Source of the DNA: Methanolobus vulcani
Lineage (GTDB): Archaea; Halobacteriota; Methanosarcinia; Methanosarcinales; Methanosarcinaceae
Length of the DNA stretch: 64,000 bases
Assembly: GCF_006546655.1 (NCBI RefSeq)
Contig: NZ_VIAQ01000015.1
Coordinates: 496,001 to 560,000, forward strand
Reading direction: 5' to 3'
Below are positions 47,012-56,420 of the stretch, piece after piece; position 1 is the first letter of the stretch; each line of letters starts with the position of its first letter. The translations under genes and the position numbers were made by a program. The notes below the pieces were generated by a model. The model was not told the DNA's origin, did no database searches, and saw nothing but the letters and a program-made list of their open reading frames with translations.

Positions 47012-49255
47012 ATGCATCTCATCATAGCAGAAAAACACATTGCAGCAAAAAGAATAGCCGCAATCCTGGCGCCACAGAAAGTGAAACAGGTTCGTGTAAG
47101 TGGTGTAGACACTTATGAATATGAGTTAGATGAGGAAAGAAAAGTGTTCATTGGCCTCAGCGGTCATATTGTGAAACTGGATTTCCCCAAAGCATATAAT
47201 AACTGGCAGAAAGTGGAAGCGAATGAACTCGTTGGTGCAGAGATTATTACAGCTTCAACTCAGGTAAAGATAGTATCCGCACTTAAAAAGCTTGGAAAGG
47301 AAGCTACAAAAGTCACCATTGCAACTGACTACGACAGGGAAGGAGAACTCATTGGGGTTGAGGCTCTTGATATCATCAAGCAGGTGAATGAAAATGTAGT
47401 CTTTGACCGTGTTCACTACAGTGCCATCACTCCAAAAGCTATTGATAATGCATTTTCCAATCCTTCAGATGTGGATTTCAACCTCGCAGATGCCGGACAT
47501 TCCCGTCAGGTTATTGACCTTGTATGGGGTGCATCACTGACACGTTATATCTCACTTGCAGCCGGACGTTTGGGAAAGATGTTCCTGTCGGTTGGTAGGG
47601 TTCAGTCTCCTACACTTGCACTTATCGTTGAACGTGAAAAAGAACGTGAAGCCTTTATCCCCAAACCATACTGGGAACTCTCGGCGATGCTTAAGAGCAA
47701 AAATGGTGAAGAATTCAAGGTTGAGCACCGTACAAAGAGGTTCTGGGAGAAGGCAGAGGTCGATGCCGCAATGGCGAAGATCTCCATTGGTGATGACGCT
47801 CAGGTGATCGAACTCAAAACATCTGAAAAAACAGACAAACCTCCAACACCTTTTAACACTACTGAATTTATCAGTGCGGCAAGTTCTATTGGCTTTACTG
47901 CAGCAAATGCTATGAGAATTGCTGAGACGCTTTACACTAACGGTTTTATATCATATCCAAGGACAGACAACACTGTTTATCCTGATACTCTTGACCTGAG
48001 GGCACAGATCGAGATATTTAAGACAGGTACATTTAAAGAGTATGCTCTGAAGCTGCTGGAAAAGAAAGAGCTTGTACCAACAAAGGGTAAGAAAGAGACA
48101 ACGGACCACCCGCCAATTTTCCCTGCATCTCTTGCCAAGAAATCCGAGATGAACGAACAGGAATGGAAACTTTACGAGATGGTTGTCAGGAGATTCTTCG
48201 CAACCTTTGCCGACCCTGCAAAATGGGAAACTATCAGGTCAAGGTATGACATTAAGGGTGAGGAATTCAAGGCAAATGGTGCAAGACTTGTGGAACCTGG
48301 ATGGAGATGGTACTATCATTATAATGCACCTGAGGACAGGCTGCTTCCAAAAATGGAAGAAGGCGACATACATTCCGTACTTAAGATCGATGTTGAGGCA
48401 AAAGAGACACAGCCTCCCGGAAGATATGGGCAGGGTCGTCTTATAAAGATCATGGAAGAGATGGGTCTTGGTACAAAGGCTACACGTCACGACATTATCA
48501 GTAAACTTTATTCAAGAGCTTATGTTCATGGGAATCCACTTCAACCTACTAAAACTGCTGTTGCAGTTGTAGATGCGCTTGAAAAATTCGCACCTACCAT
48601 TTCAAAGCCTGATATGACCAGCAAACTTGAAGCTGATATGGACAGGATTGCAGAAGGTGGTATTCCGGAAGATAATGTTCTGAACGAGTCCAGGGAAATG
48701 CTTGAAGAGGTATTTACTGATCTTGAAAAGAACAAGGATGACATTAGTGAGTCTCTTCGTGCAGGTCTGCGAGAGGATAAGATCATAGGTACATGTGTAG
48801 AATGCGGATCAAACCTCATGGTAATGCGTTCAAAGCGTGGAGGTCGTTTCATCGGATGTGAGGGTTATCCTGATTGTACATTCTCACTACCGCTTCCAAG
48901 GTCCGGTCAGATTATTGTAACGGACAAACAATGTGAAGAACACGGTTTGTATCATATACGAATTATCAATGCAGGCAAAAGGCCATGGAACCTTGGATGT
49001 CCTGAGTGTAATTTCATTGAATGGCAGAAAACACAGGAAGAGGAGAAGAAAAAGAAAAAGGAAGAATCTCCTGATAAGGAAAAGCCAAAGACCCTGAATG
49101 ATATATCAGGAATTGGCAAGGTCACCGCAGAGAAACTTGCTGATGCAGGAATCTGTAGTGTTGATGAATTATGTGAGGCTGACGCACTGGAACTTGCAAA
49201 AGCTACAAGTATACCTGTTAAGAAAATTAAAACATGGCAATCTGATATTGTCTGA
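47012..49255 (+). CDS. topA: DNA topoisomerase I (type IA)
   Basis: 747 aa. TOPRIM start MHLIIAEKHIAAKRIAAILA, metal region TIATDYDREGELIGVEALD, and catalytic tyrosine in GFISYPRTDNTVYP near residue 315. C-terminal four-cysteine zinc ribbons (CVECGSNLMV...CEGYPDC; a second CPECNFIEW) precede a charged linker and a helix-hairpin-helix pair (DISGIGKVTAEKLADAGI). It relaxes negative supercoils. Followed 28 nt later by a beta-CASP nuclease. ATG after ACGGAG is well supported. Confidence 0.96.
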   Translation: MHLIIAEKHIAAKRIAAILAPQKVKQVRVSGVDTYEYELDEERKVFIGLSGHIVKLDFPKAYNNWQKVEANELVGAEIITASTQVKIVSALKKLGKEATKVTIATDYDREGELIGVEALDIIKQVNENVVFDRVHYSAITPKAIDNAFSNPSDVDFNLADAGHSRQVIDLVWGASLTRYISLAAGRLGKMFLSVGRVQSPTLALIVEREKEREAFIPKPYWELSAMLKSKNGEEFKVEHRTKRFWEKAEVDAAMAKISIGDDAQVIELKTSEKTDKPPTPFNTTEFISAASSIGFTAANAMRIAETLYTNGFISYPRTDNTVYPDTLDLRAQIEIFKTGTFKEYALKLLEKKELVPTKGKKETTDHPPIFPASLAKKSEMNEQEWKLYEMVVRRFFATFADPAKWETIRSRYDIKGEEFKANGARLVEPGWRWYYHYNAPEDRLLPKMEEGDIHSVLKIDVEAKETQPPGRYGQGRLIKIMEEMGLGTKATRHDIISKLYSRAYVHGNPLQPTKTAVAVVDALEKFAPTISKPDMTSKLEADMDRIAEGGIPEDNVLNESREMLEEVFTDLEKNKDDISESLRAGLREDKIIGTCVECGSNLMVMRSKRGGRFIGCEGYPDCTFSLPLPRSGQIIVTDKQCEEHGLYHIRIINAGKRPWNLGCPECNFIEWQKTQEEEKKKKKEESPDKEKPKTLNDISGIGKVTAEKLADAGICSVDELCEADALELAKATSIPVKKIKTWQSDIV

Positions 49256-49283
49256 AGGATTGCCTGAAAGGAGGCAGGTTAAA

Positions 49284-50522
49284 ATGGAACTGGAATTCAA
49301 GGGTGCATGCAGGGAAGTCGGCAGATCGGCGGTACTGGTTGATGAAAAGATCATGATGGATTACGGAGTTTCTCCAGGAGAACATATCAAGTATCCATTG
49401 AACGGTTCAAGGCCACAGGCTGTTCTTTTATCGCATGCTCACATTGACCATTCAGGTGCAGTTCCTAATCTCATGGACCTTGATCCTGATGTATTCATGA
49501 CGCCACCTACTTTTGATCTTTCAAATATGCTGGCACAGGATACTCTTAGAATCGCTGAAAGAGAAGGCCAGATGCCTGCTTTTGATTCCATTGACCTTAC
49601 AAGGTTTGCACACAGAACCAAACAGATAGATAATGGTGTACCATTCCATACTCATGGATATGATGTTGAGTTTTTTGATGCAGGACACATACCTGGTGCG
49701 TCCTCGATATTCCTTAAGGATAAAGATGCTAAGAGTCTGTACTATACAGGTGACATCAATACCTCGGATACAAGACTTGTCTCCGGTGCAGTTGAATTCC
49801 CGGATACTGATGTCCTCATAACAGAAAGCACGTATTTTGGTGATGAACATCCACCTCGCAGGGAAGTTGAAAGCCAGTTCATAGATTCCGTGATGGACAC
49901 TCTGGATATAGGTGGTACGGTTATTATTCCTGCATTTGCAATCGGAAGAACACAGGAAATACTGATGCTTCTGGATGCACATGGAATCAGGGCTTACGTT
50001 GATGGTATGGGAGTCCATGCATACAAAGTGATGTCAAAGCATATGGATTACATCAGAAATCCAACACATCTTAAGAAGGCATTTGATAACGCAACCACAG
50101 TCTCTGGAAGAAAAAGAGATTCGGTACATCTTGAATCTTCTGTTATTGTTACAACAGCCGGAATGCTGAATGGTGGTCCTGTATTATATTATCTCAATAA
50201 GAAGTACAAAGACCCCAAATCAAAGATTCTACTTACTGGTTATCAGGTAGAAGGCACCAATGGTAGAATGGCTATGGATACTGGTATCATTGAAAATGAC
50301 GGATTTATCCAGCATCTGAAACCAAAGATAGAGCAATATGATTTCTCCGCTCATTCAGGTGATAAAGAACTTAAGGAAATGGTAAAAGATTTCTGTGACA
50401 GGGGAACTGAGCATGTATTTACCATGCACGGTGACAACTGTGAAGGTTTTGCAGACTGGATTACTGAGGAGGTTGGTGTGAAAGCCTACGCTCCTGAGAT
50501 TGGGGAACGTTTCACTGTATAA
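49284..50522 (+). CDS. Beta-CASP metallo-beta-lactamase RNase (aCPSF2-like)
   Basis: 412 aa. MBL motif LSHAHIDHSGAVPNL, further ligands AGHIPGASS, TGDINTSD, the beta-CASP motif A (VLITESTYFGDEHPP) and C-terminal YDFSAHSGDKELKEM with MHGDNCEG. Without N-terminal KH domains it matches archaeal aCPSF2 rather than aCPSF1. Such enzymes cleave or trim RNA, in mRNA decay or 3' processing. ATG 49284 (MELEFKGACREVGRSAV) follows AAAGGAGG, so a frame starting inside topA at 49098 is dismissed. Confidence 0.9.
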   Translation: MELEFKGACREVGRSAVLVDEKIMMDYGVSPGEHIKYPLNGSRPQAVLLSHAHIDHSGAVPNLMDLDPDVFMTPPTFDLSNMLAQDTLRIAEREGQMPAFDSIDLTRFAHRTKQIDNGVPFHTHGYDVEFFDAGHIPGASSIFLKDKDAKSLYYTGDINTSDTRLVSGAVEFPDTDVLITESTYFGDEHPPRREVESQFIDSVMDTLDIGGTVIIPAFAIGRTQEILMLLDAHGIRAYVDGMGVHAYKVMSKHMDYIRNPTHLKKAFDNATTVSGRKRDSVHLESSVIVTTAGMLNGGPVLYYLNKKYKDPKSKILLTGYQVEGTNGRMAMDTGIIENDGFIQHLKPKIEQYDFSAHSGDKELKEMVKDFCDRGTEHVFTMHGDNCEGFADWITEEVGVKAYAPEIGERFTV

Positions 50523-50559
50523 TCAATATATGAAAAGTATTATTTGTAGATATCAAATG

Positions 50560-51207
50560 TTACATTTTACAGGCCGAGGGGTTTGAGAGTCTAATCTCCT
50601 CGTTGATCTGTTTTGCTTTTGACATTGCAGCTTTAAGGTTCTCTATTGCATCAATATGTTCGGGATCAATTTTAAGAACCCTGTTAAAACATTTGATTGC
50701 ATCTTCGTATTTTCCAAGACCAAAATAAGCAAGACCCTTTTTATTCCACACAATTGCAAACTTATTGTCAAGCTCGATCTCCTTATGGACCTTGCTGTAA
50801 CATTCAATGGCTTCATTGTGCATTCCCTGCACTCTAAGAATATCACCTTTTTTTACCCAGGCATTTTCATTTGAAGGGTCAAGTCTTAGTATGCGGTTAT
50901 AACATTTGATTGCATCTTCGTAGTTACCGGTGCTGAAAAGAATAACTCCCATGTTGCACCAGACATCAACATCACTTTTGTTAAGTCGGACAGAGTTCTT
51001 GAAGCATTCAAGAGCTTCTTCATCATGTCCAAGAAAAGAAAGCGCTATACCTTTATTGTTCCAGACCAGCGCAAGCGCTTCATTACTCCATAGCTCTGGG
51101 TCAAGATTCTCATATTCAAGGATAAGTGAGAAATATTCGATTTTTTCTTCCGGATCTTCAGCATCAAATGCTAATTTGAACCATTCTTCCGGTGTATCAG
51201 AATCCAT
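50560..51207 (-). CDS. Soluble TPR-repeat protein
   Basis: 215 aa, soluble, no signal peptide. Five TPR-type units are visible, with recurrent cores such as ALVWNNKGIALSFLGHDEEA, DVWCNMGVILFSTGNYEDAI, NAWVKKGDILRVQGMHNEAI and VWNKKGLAYFGLGKYEDAIK. The repeats are classical 34-residue TPRs, unlike the divergent ones of the protein at 14741. Likely a protein-binding scaffold; partner unknown. Converges with the beta-CASP gene. Confidence 0.88.
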   Translation of the reverse strand: MDSDTPEEWFKLAFDAEDPEEKIEYFSLILEYENLDPELWSNEALALVWNNKGIALSFLGHDEEALECFKNSVRLNKSDVDVWCNMGVILFSTGNYEDAIKCYNRILRLDPSNENAWVKKGDILRVQGMHNEAIECYSKVHKEIELDNKFAIVWNKKGLAYFGLGKYEDAIKCFNRVLKIDPEHIDAIENLKAAMSKAKQINEEIRLSNPSACKM

Positions 51208-51427
51208 TCAACCAACCAACTCCAGAACTTGTAATAAGATACTAAACAACATGATATTTACAGTAATCTTATTCTCTTCTTCCTTTTCCTTAATGCACAT
51301 AACATATTTATTAAGTTATCGAAATTATTCGGAGTTAAGGGATGCATATATTAACAAAATAATAAAAAAAATAACGTAATATTAACATGAAGTATAAACA
51401 GTGATTAGTTTATTCTCCATAGGTATA

Positions 51428-51961
51428 TTATGAGCAACTTGCCGGTGCTTTGCGAATCTCATCAATATGCATTAGTTTGTTGGCATCAATTCCCACAAGA
51501 CACATACCTTTTTTGTCCATTGCCCACACATCACATTTCTCTTTGATGTCATCCGGTATTTTTTCACCTGGCAGGTCTTTCGGGTCAATGCTGCATTTCT
51601 GAAGACCAGGATATTCATCAGGATTGAGTTCCATGATAGTGATTACCTTCTTCAGTTCTGATAATAATACTTCAATATCTTCATGGTCCCAATTGCGTAT
51701 ACGTTCACAGATCAAAGGAATTAATCTCTTAGCAACACCTGCATTGGCAAGTATTTTGTTAGAAAGGCACAGGGCTGCATTACCATATTTTACATCCTCG
51801 TTTGGTCCCCTGAAACAGAAAATTCCTTCGCTGACCATTTTTTCAAGGTCCAGCGGGACTTCTGATGTGTTAATGGCATTTTCTACAGTTTCAATATCAA
51901 AACCGTATTCATCGGCAATTCTTCTGATAGCTTTTTCAATAACAATACCGTTATCTATCAT
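51428..51961 (-). CDS. Conserved hypothetical protein in mobA operon
   Basis: 177 aa, not recognised. It begins MIDNGIVIEKAIRRIADEYG, an alpha-helical segment, and has seven cysteines (for example GIFCFRGP, AALCLSNK, LICERIRNW, GLQKCSID, KEKCDVW, GMCLVGID, APASCS) spread along the chain. No signal peptide or membrane segment. It lies 58 nt after mobA, same strand. The cysteines may bind metal or a cluster, but no motif is regular enough to say. Confidence 0.65.
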   Translation of the reverse strand: MIDNGIVIEKAIRRIADEYGFDIETVENAINTSEVPLDLEKMVSEGIFCFRGPNEDVKYGNAALCLSNKILANAGVAKRLIPLICERIRNWDHEDIEVLLSELKKVITIMELNPDEYPGLQKCSIDPKDLPGEKIPDDIKEKCDVWAMDKKGMCLVGIDANKLMHIDEIRKAPASCS

Positions 51962-52019
51962 TCTGACACATCCTGCCGGAACATCAGATACATGATCTTT
52001 CGCGTAATTTGTATGGCGA

Positions 52020-52622
52020 TCATCTTTCCAGTTTCAGCATATCTTCCGGCGTATTAACGTTAACAAAACTCTTAAAGTCTTTGTCTATTGTCCTTATAAC
52101 TTCGGCATCAAGATAAATCACATCATCAAGGAATGATACCGGGGAAAGTATACTTCTGCTGCCTTCATCAAGGGCATTTTCAATTGCCTCAAGCATACTA
52201 TCTCTATGATATACCGCATGTAGCGGTTCTTTTGTACCATATTCACTGATAGGTATGAGCGCTTCATGCTCACCAACCATGTCGAACATCATGTCAATTA
52301 GTGTCCTGTTCAGGTACGGCATATCGCATGCAACAGTAAAAACATAGTCTCCGCCTGCTCTCTCAAAACCAGATAACATTCCGGCAAGTGGACCTGCATT
52401 TCTGATCCTGTCTGTTACGATAATTCTGTCATGAAGATATGGTGAGAATTCCTGACCCTGTTCCTCATCCCGCAGGGAAACGATCACTTCATCTGAAACA
52501 TCATCAAGAACTGAAAGTGAACGCTCCAGCAGAGTACTATCTTCAAACATCATCAGGGCTTTTTCCCTGCCATTCATGCGGGTGCCAAGTCCGCCGGCAA
52601 GCAGGAGCGATGAGCGTATCAT
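52020..52622 (-). CDS. mobA: Molybdenum cofactor guanylyltransferase (MobA-like)
   Basis: 200 aa. Nucleotidyltransferase fold with the GTP-binding loop LLLAGGLGTRMNGREKALMM, then GPLAGMLSGFERAG and FTVACDMPYLN, the MobA signature. It attaches GMP to molybdopterin (or tungstopterin), making the guanine dinucleotide cofactor for formylmethanofuran dehydrogenase-type enzymes. Its ATG overlaps the DUF460 stop by 4 nt (ATGA), so the two are translationally coupled. Confidence 0.9.
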   Translation of the reverse strand: MIRSSLLLAGGLGTRMNGREKALMMFEDSTLLERSLSVLDDVSDEVIVSLRDEEQGQEFSPYLHDRIIVTDRIRNAGPLAGMLSGFERAGGDYVFTVACDMPYLNRTLIDMMFDMVGEHEALIPISEYGTKEPLHAVYHRDSMLEAIENALDEGSRSILSPVSFLDDVIYLDAEVIRTIDKDFKSFVNVNTPEDMLKLER

Positions 52623-54598
52623 GCAAGACCTCTTCTGCGTTCACTCCTGTATTCATCAAGAATGGACTGGAATTGTTCCTGCTCTTTTTCACGACGGCGC
52701 TTTTCAGCTCCTTCCTCCCAACGTTCAATTGCTTCTTCAAGAATATCAGGGTCAACGGAAGCCAGATCTCCTACACGGTGTATCTGAATATCTTTCAAAA
52801 CCGGCACGTCCTTATCATAAAATGCTTCAAGTGCAGCATGTGGCATATCTTCAGTTATAATCACAGCTTTTACTTTTGATTCGGCAAGCAGCGATGCTGT
52901 GATAGGTCCGCCTCCGCTTGGGTCTTTGAGGAAGATGACATCATTCTCTTTGATTCCATAGAGTTCTTTTGTATGCTGTATCGCTTCCCTTGTAAAAGCA
53001 GATATAACTTTGACAGGAAGTCCTTCACCCTTGATTTCCTTCTTACGTATCTGCTTCAGGCGTTTGTTCTGCCTGCGCTGATTCTTAAGGTTTTTCCGGG
53101 TTTTTGCAAGCTCTTTATTGAGACGCTCAATTTCAGCATCCCTAATCTGTATCTCCCTTTCCTTCTTTACCTGCTTGTAAATGGAATTCTTGAATTTACT
53201 GATACGCATCTCAAGTTTTTCGATATTCTTCTCTTTCTGTCCGGATTCGTACTTTATTTCAGAAACATATTCCTTGAGCTGCTTTATCTGGGAATTCTTC
53301 TGACGGATTTCCTCACGGAGTTTCTTCACAAGTTCATCAGTGTCTGTAAGTTCTTCTTTTTCCGGTTCCGGTTCAGGCTTAACACGTACTTGTATCTTAG
53401 ACTCAGAAGCTACTTTCTCAATGGCTTCTTCTATAGAATCCCCGTTAATAACATGGAATTTGATGCTATCTACATTGAGGTATTTAGGTGCCCTTTTCTC
53501 AACTCTGGAAAAAACATTCTTGTAAGATTTATAGGTTGCAATTGCTGCTGTAAGTGAATCACGCTCGTGATCATTGGAATATCCGTATGTCCGTGCAAGA
53601 GCAATTTTTTCCTCTGCCCTGATTTCTCCCCCCGGACTCCATGCAACTGCATTGAAACTGCGGCGAATCTTCTCCACGGCTGAAGGCGTAGGATAAACAT
53701 CTGTGGCAACGATGGCAGGCTTTCCGTATTCCGCTATCATCCTGACAACTTCATCATGGGAAATCCCGCGAATGCTTTCTGAGAGCAGGAGTTCCCCGTC
53801 AAGTGAAAGGATTGCAATTCCCACGGTTGTTCCGGGGTCAATACCAACTATAGTATATTTTCTTCCGGCTTTCTTCAGGGGTATGTATTGTATCTTGTCT
53901 CTTTCCACACTTTTGACAGTGACCTGCACATCAGCATTGGATGATGGTTTAATCGGTACTCTGTCCCTACGTGTTTTTACCGTAAATTCAGCTCTGACAT
54001 AACCTCCAAACCCTTCGGTAAAACGTTCATCATAACTGTATCCGGTGTCCCGGGAGAATTTGCGCAGGATGTTCTCAATTTCCCTGCTTTTTTCCTTGAC
54101 TGCACCATGAACCTTTCTTCTATAGCGGTTCTGACTCCAGCCACCTCTTCCAAGGGAGCGGGCACGGCTGACCTTGATACGTGTGATATCTTCAAAAAGG
54201 GATACTTCTTCTCCCACACCAAGACTTGCAAGTATGGCACAGGTTTCAGCTTCCTGTATGGGGTCAAACTGGTTCATGGAAAGTCCGTGTTCCTGTGCAA
54301 GTCTTAGAAGTGGTTTCTGGTGTATCCTGCCTGTGACCTGTACAAGTCTGGTGTTATCCGGGAGCTTTTCAAGTAAATGAATAAGTGCTTTTTTGTTTGG
54401 TGCAAGCTCAAAAATGTTGTCAACTGCAATGTAATCTGGCCTGTCCTTGTTCAGCATCCGCAGTATCCTGTGAAGCCTGACCATTGTATAATGGCTGATT
54501 TCTCCGTCCCTGAGTACGGCAACGGCATATTTGGGTACTTCCTGTGCACGGGATGAACCCTTTGCTATGTCGATACCGTAAATTACCCCGTTTTGCAT
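52619..54598 (-). CDS. DUF460 protein: RNase H-like fold with coiled coil
   Basis: 659 aa. N-terminal GVIYGIDIAKGSSRAQEVPK and a central YTIVGIDPGTTVGIAILSLD (near residue 255) suggest two RNase H-like (actin-like/RuvC-like) segments, typical of the archaeal DUF460 family. A long charged coiled coil (about residues 425-545, KKLREEIRQKNSQIKQLKEY) follows, with a C-terminal domain PSGGGPITASLLAESKVKAV. The function is unproven; a nuclease role is possible from the GIDPG start. Coupled to mobA. Confidence 0.82.
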   Translation of the reverse strand: MQNGVIYGIDIAKGSSRAQEVPKYAVAVLRDGEISHYTMVRLHRILRMLNKDRPDYIAVDNIFELAPNKKALIHLLEKLPDNTRLVQVTGRIHQKPLLRLAQEHGLSMNQFDPIQEAETCAILASLGVGEEVSLFEDITRIKVSRARSLGRGGWSQNRYRRKVHGAVKEKSREIENILRKFSRDTGYSYDERFTEGFGGYVRAEFTVKTRRDRVPIKPSSNADVQVTVKSVERDKIQYIPLKKAGRKYTIVGIDPGTTVGIAILSLDGELLLSESIRGISHDEVVRMIAEYGKPAIVATDVYPTPSAVEKIRRSFNAVAWSPGGEIRAEEKIALARTYGYSNDHERDSLTAAIATYKSYKNVFSRVEKRAPKYLNVDSIKFHVINGDSIEEAIEKVASESKIQVRVKPEPEPEKEELTDTDELVKKLREEIRQKNSQIKQLKEYVSEIKYESGQKEKNIEKLEMRISKFKNSIYKQVKKEREIQIRDAEIERLNKELAKTRKNLKNQRRQNKRLKQIRKKEIKGEGLPVKVISAFTREAIQHTKELYGIKENDVIFLKDPSGGGPITASLLAESKVKAVIITEDMPHAALEAFYDKDVPVLKDIQIHRVGDLASVDPDILEEAIERWEEGAEKRRREKEQEQFQSILDEYRSERRRGLA

Positions 54599-54655
54599 AC
54601 GGTTTATTTTATGTTACTACTAAGATATATGAATGACCACAGGCGATTTTCAGTT

Positions 54656-55543
54656 TCAGCTATTCATTATTTCTGAAACTATTTCTTTTGCATTTCTATC
54701 TATCCTGTACTTTCGTTTGAAGTGCTTCAGGACATTGGCTACATCTCTTTCTAGCAGTTCCTCAGCATGTGGATGGCTGATCTCAACGTACTGCGGCCAG
54801 TCAATGAACTGAACTCCGTTCTCGTTCACAAAAATGTTGTATTCGCTGAGGTCTGAATGGATGTAACCTTTTTCATAAACGAGTGCTACCTGACTGAGTA
54901 TTTCATTGAGGAACCACTCCGGGTCTTCCAGTTTTGTTTTATAGAGAAGTGTTCCCTTTGCCACATCCATGACAAGCGCATGACGATTGTTGTCCAGTAG
55001 TTTTGGAACAGATACATCAGGGTAGAGTTCTTTTATGATTGCAGCTTCCCTTTTTGCTGCAAGCCTGGCTGCATAAATCCATGAAAAATGTTCTTTCCCT
55101 TCAAGGTGGGATCGGGTTCTTTTGACGCTTTTAAAACTGGTCCTTCCTTCCCTGTGGAATTTGAGTATAACTCCCTGAGCTTCGCCAAAGGCAAGTTCAG
55201 GTTCTTTTACAGCTTCATGAACAACGGATTCTTTCCCAACGCCAATCTCGTCGCCAATAGCACTGATTGTCCCTCTTTTTACGAGTGTGTTAAGAGCAAG
55301 TGTATCGTAACCATCAAAGTATATCTGGTAACCCTCGTATGGCTGATAGGTAGCGATTACCATGTTATTCTTGATGAGTGTTTTAAGTTTGAACTCAAGG
55401 GCTGAGTATGAAAGGCGTGTGTATTTCATTATATCTTCAACAGGCACCCATTCAAAGTGCTTCATGCCTATCTCAATACCTGCAAGTATACGCAGGTCCT
55501 TGCTGTCCAGTTCCTTAAATAACTTCACAACGTCGTCTATCAT
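54656..55543 (-). CDS. rio2: RIO2 serine/threonine kinase
   Basis: 295 aa. An N-terminal winged-helix domain (residues 1-90, LSYSALEFKLKTLIKNNMVI) precedes the kinase: the RIO nucleotide loop GKESVVHEA, catalytic HSDLSEYNIFV and metal-binding FIDWPQYVEISHP. These are the diagnostic Rio2 features. In archaea and eukaryotes it acts in late small-subunit ribosome maturation. No other ribosome gene adjoins it. Gene stands alone, divergent from the PGF-CTERM gene. Confidence 0.95.
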   Translation of the reverse strand: MIDDVVKLFKELDSKDLRILAGIEIGMKHFEWVPVEDIMKYTRLSYSALEFKLKTLIKNNMVIATYQPYEGYQIYFDGYDTLALNTLVKRGTISAIGDEIGVGKESVVHEAVKEPELAFGEAQGVILKFHREGRTSFKSVKRTRSHLEGKEHFSWIYAARLAAKREAAIIKELYPDVSVPKLLDNNRHALVMDVAKGTLLYKTKLEDPEWFLNEILSQVALVYEKGYIHSDLSEYNIFVNENGVQFIDWPQYVEISHPHAEELLERDVANVLKHFKRKYRIDRNAKEIVSEIMNS

Positions 55544-55725
55544 CTGAATTCCTAATTGCCGGGATGGTTTAGATTGTTTGTGGTAGGCGGCACTTTAACA
55601 TTAGTTTCCCTAATTAAAAGTCTAGGCTTCATCGGTTATTTTCTTTCTATATATTTTAAAAAATGTATAGATTATACAAAGAAATAAATATTCTCCGAAA
55701 AGTTTTATTAAAATGGGGTTAGAAC

Positions 55726-56394
55726 ATTAAACTTTGTACACCACTAATATTATTTGTTTTTTTGTTAGCAAACATAAGCATAGTTACTGCAGTAGACAAC
55801 AACAGTTCAGATTCCAATGAAACATTTGACAAACTCATGGCTATGTATGTAGCTCGTGAAGAATCTAAACAACAGATGGAGTTCAATGAGTCGGTAGATA
55901 TGAAGTCTCTGGATATAACAAGGACTCATCCCGGTGTATTTGAGGTAAGAGGTAAGGTTCCTGTTACCAATTCAGATTTAGAGCGCGAAGCTTTGTCTGA
56001 AAGGTACCAACAAATATTGGAAAATACAAAAGAAGAAATAATTAATAAGTACTTAAGTCCAAACGGACCAGTAATTGCTTGGGGTCTTAGTGTCGATAAT
56101 TATCTAATTGTTTCAATTTTGGCTGGGTCTGAAATTGATAATGAAACCCTGGATTCATTGTATCAAATTCTCGAAGAGGAAGCCATAAAAGTAGGTATTG
56201 AAAATGTACCTGTTGCTTTTGAGTATGAAGAAATGCCTCGCGATGATGAAGGACTTCCATCCGAAGAAAGTGATATAGAAATCGCTACAGGTGAATCTGA
56301 AAATGAGACTAAAAGTGAAAATAGCAACTCAACACCCGGCTTCTCAGCTTTGACACTATTGATGGTGTTCTCAATACTAATGTGGTTAAGATGA
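55726..56394 (+). CDS. Secreted PGF-CTERM protein, apparent ATT start
   Basis: 222 aa if started at ATT 55726. The signal peptide (M)KLCTPLILFVFLLANISIVTA begins exactly at ATT, 7 nt after GGGG, and an in-frame TAG lies 1 codon plus upstream. The first canonical start, TTG 55762, would remove most of the signal peptide and has no ribosome site. The mature part is acidic, with an unrecognised alpha/beta domain (GPVIAWGLSVDNYLIVSILAG). A serine/asparagine-rich spacer ends STPGFSALTLLMVFSILM with a basic tail, the PGF-CTERM archaeosortase signal. No family known. Confidence 0.8.
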   Translation: MKLCTPLILFVFLLANISIVTAVDNNSSDSNETFDKLMAMYVAREESKQQMEFNESVDMKSLDITRTHPGVFEVRGKVPVTNSDLEREALSERYQQILENTKEEIINKYLSPNGPVIAWGLSVDNYLIVSILAGSEIDNETLDSLYQILEEEAIKVGIENVPVAFEYEEMPRDDEGLPSEESDIEIATGESENETKSENSNSTPGFSALTLLMVFSILMWLR

Positions 56395-56398
56395 GAAT

Positions 56399-56420
56399 AG
56401 GTGCTTTTAGCACCTTTTTT
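56399..56420 (+). terminator. Terminator of the PGF-CTERM gene
   Basis: AGGTGCT and AGCACCT form a perfect 7-bp stem around TTT, followed by TTTTT; it begins 5 nt after the stop and touches the end of larC. Confidence 0.75.

Noticed and set aside
49098-49283. Start of the beta-CASP nuclease within topA
   Set aside because: The extra 62 residues are the topA 3' end in another frame; AAAGGAGG precedes ATG 49284 and MELEFKGACREVG is the family start.
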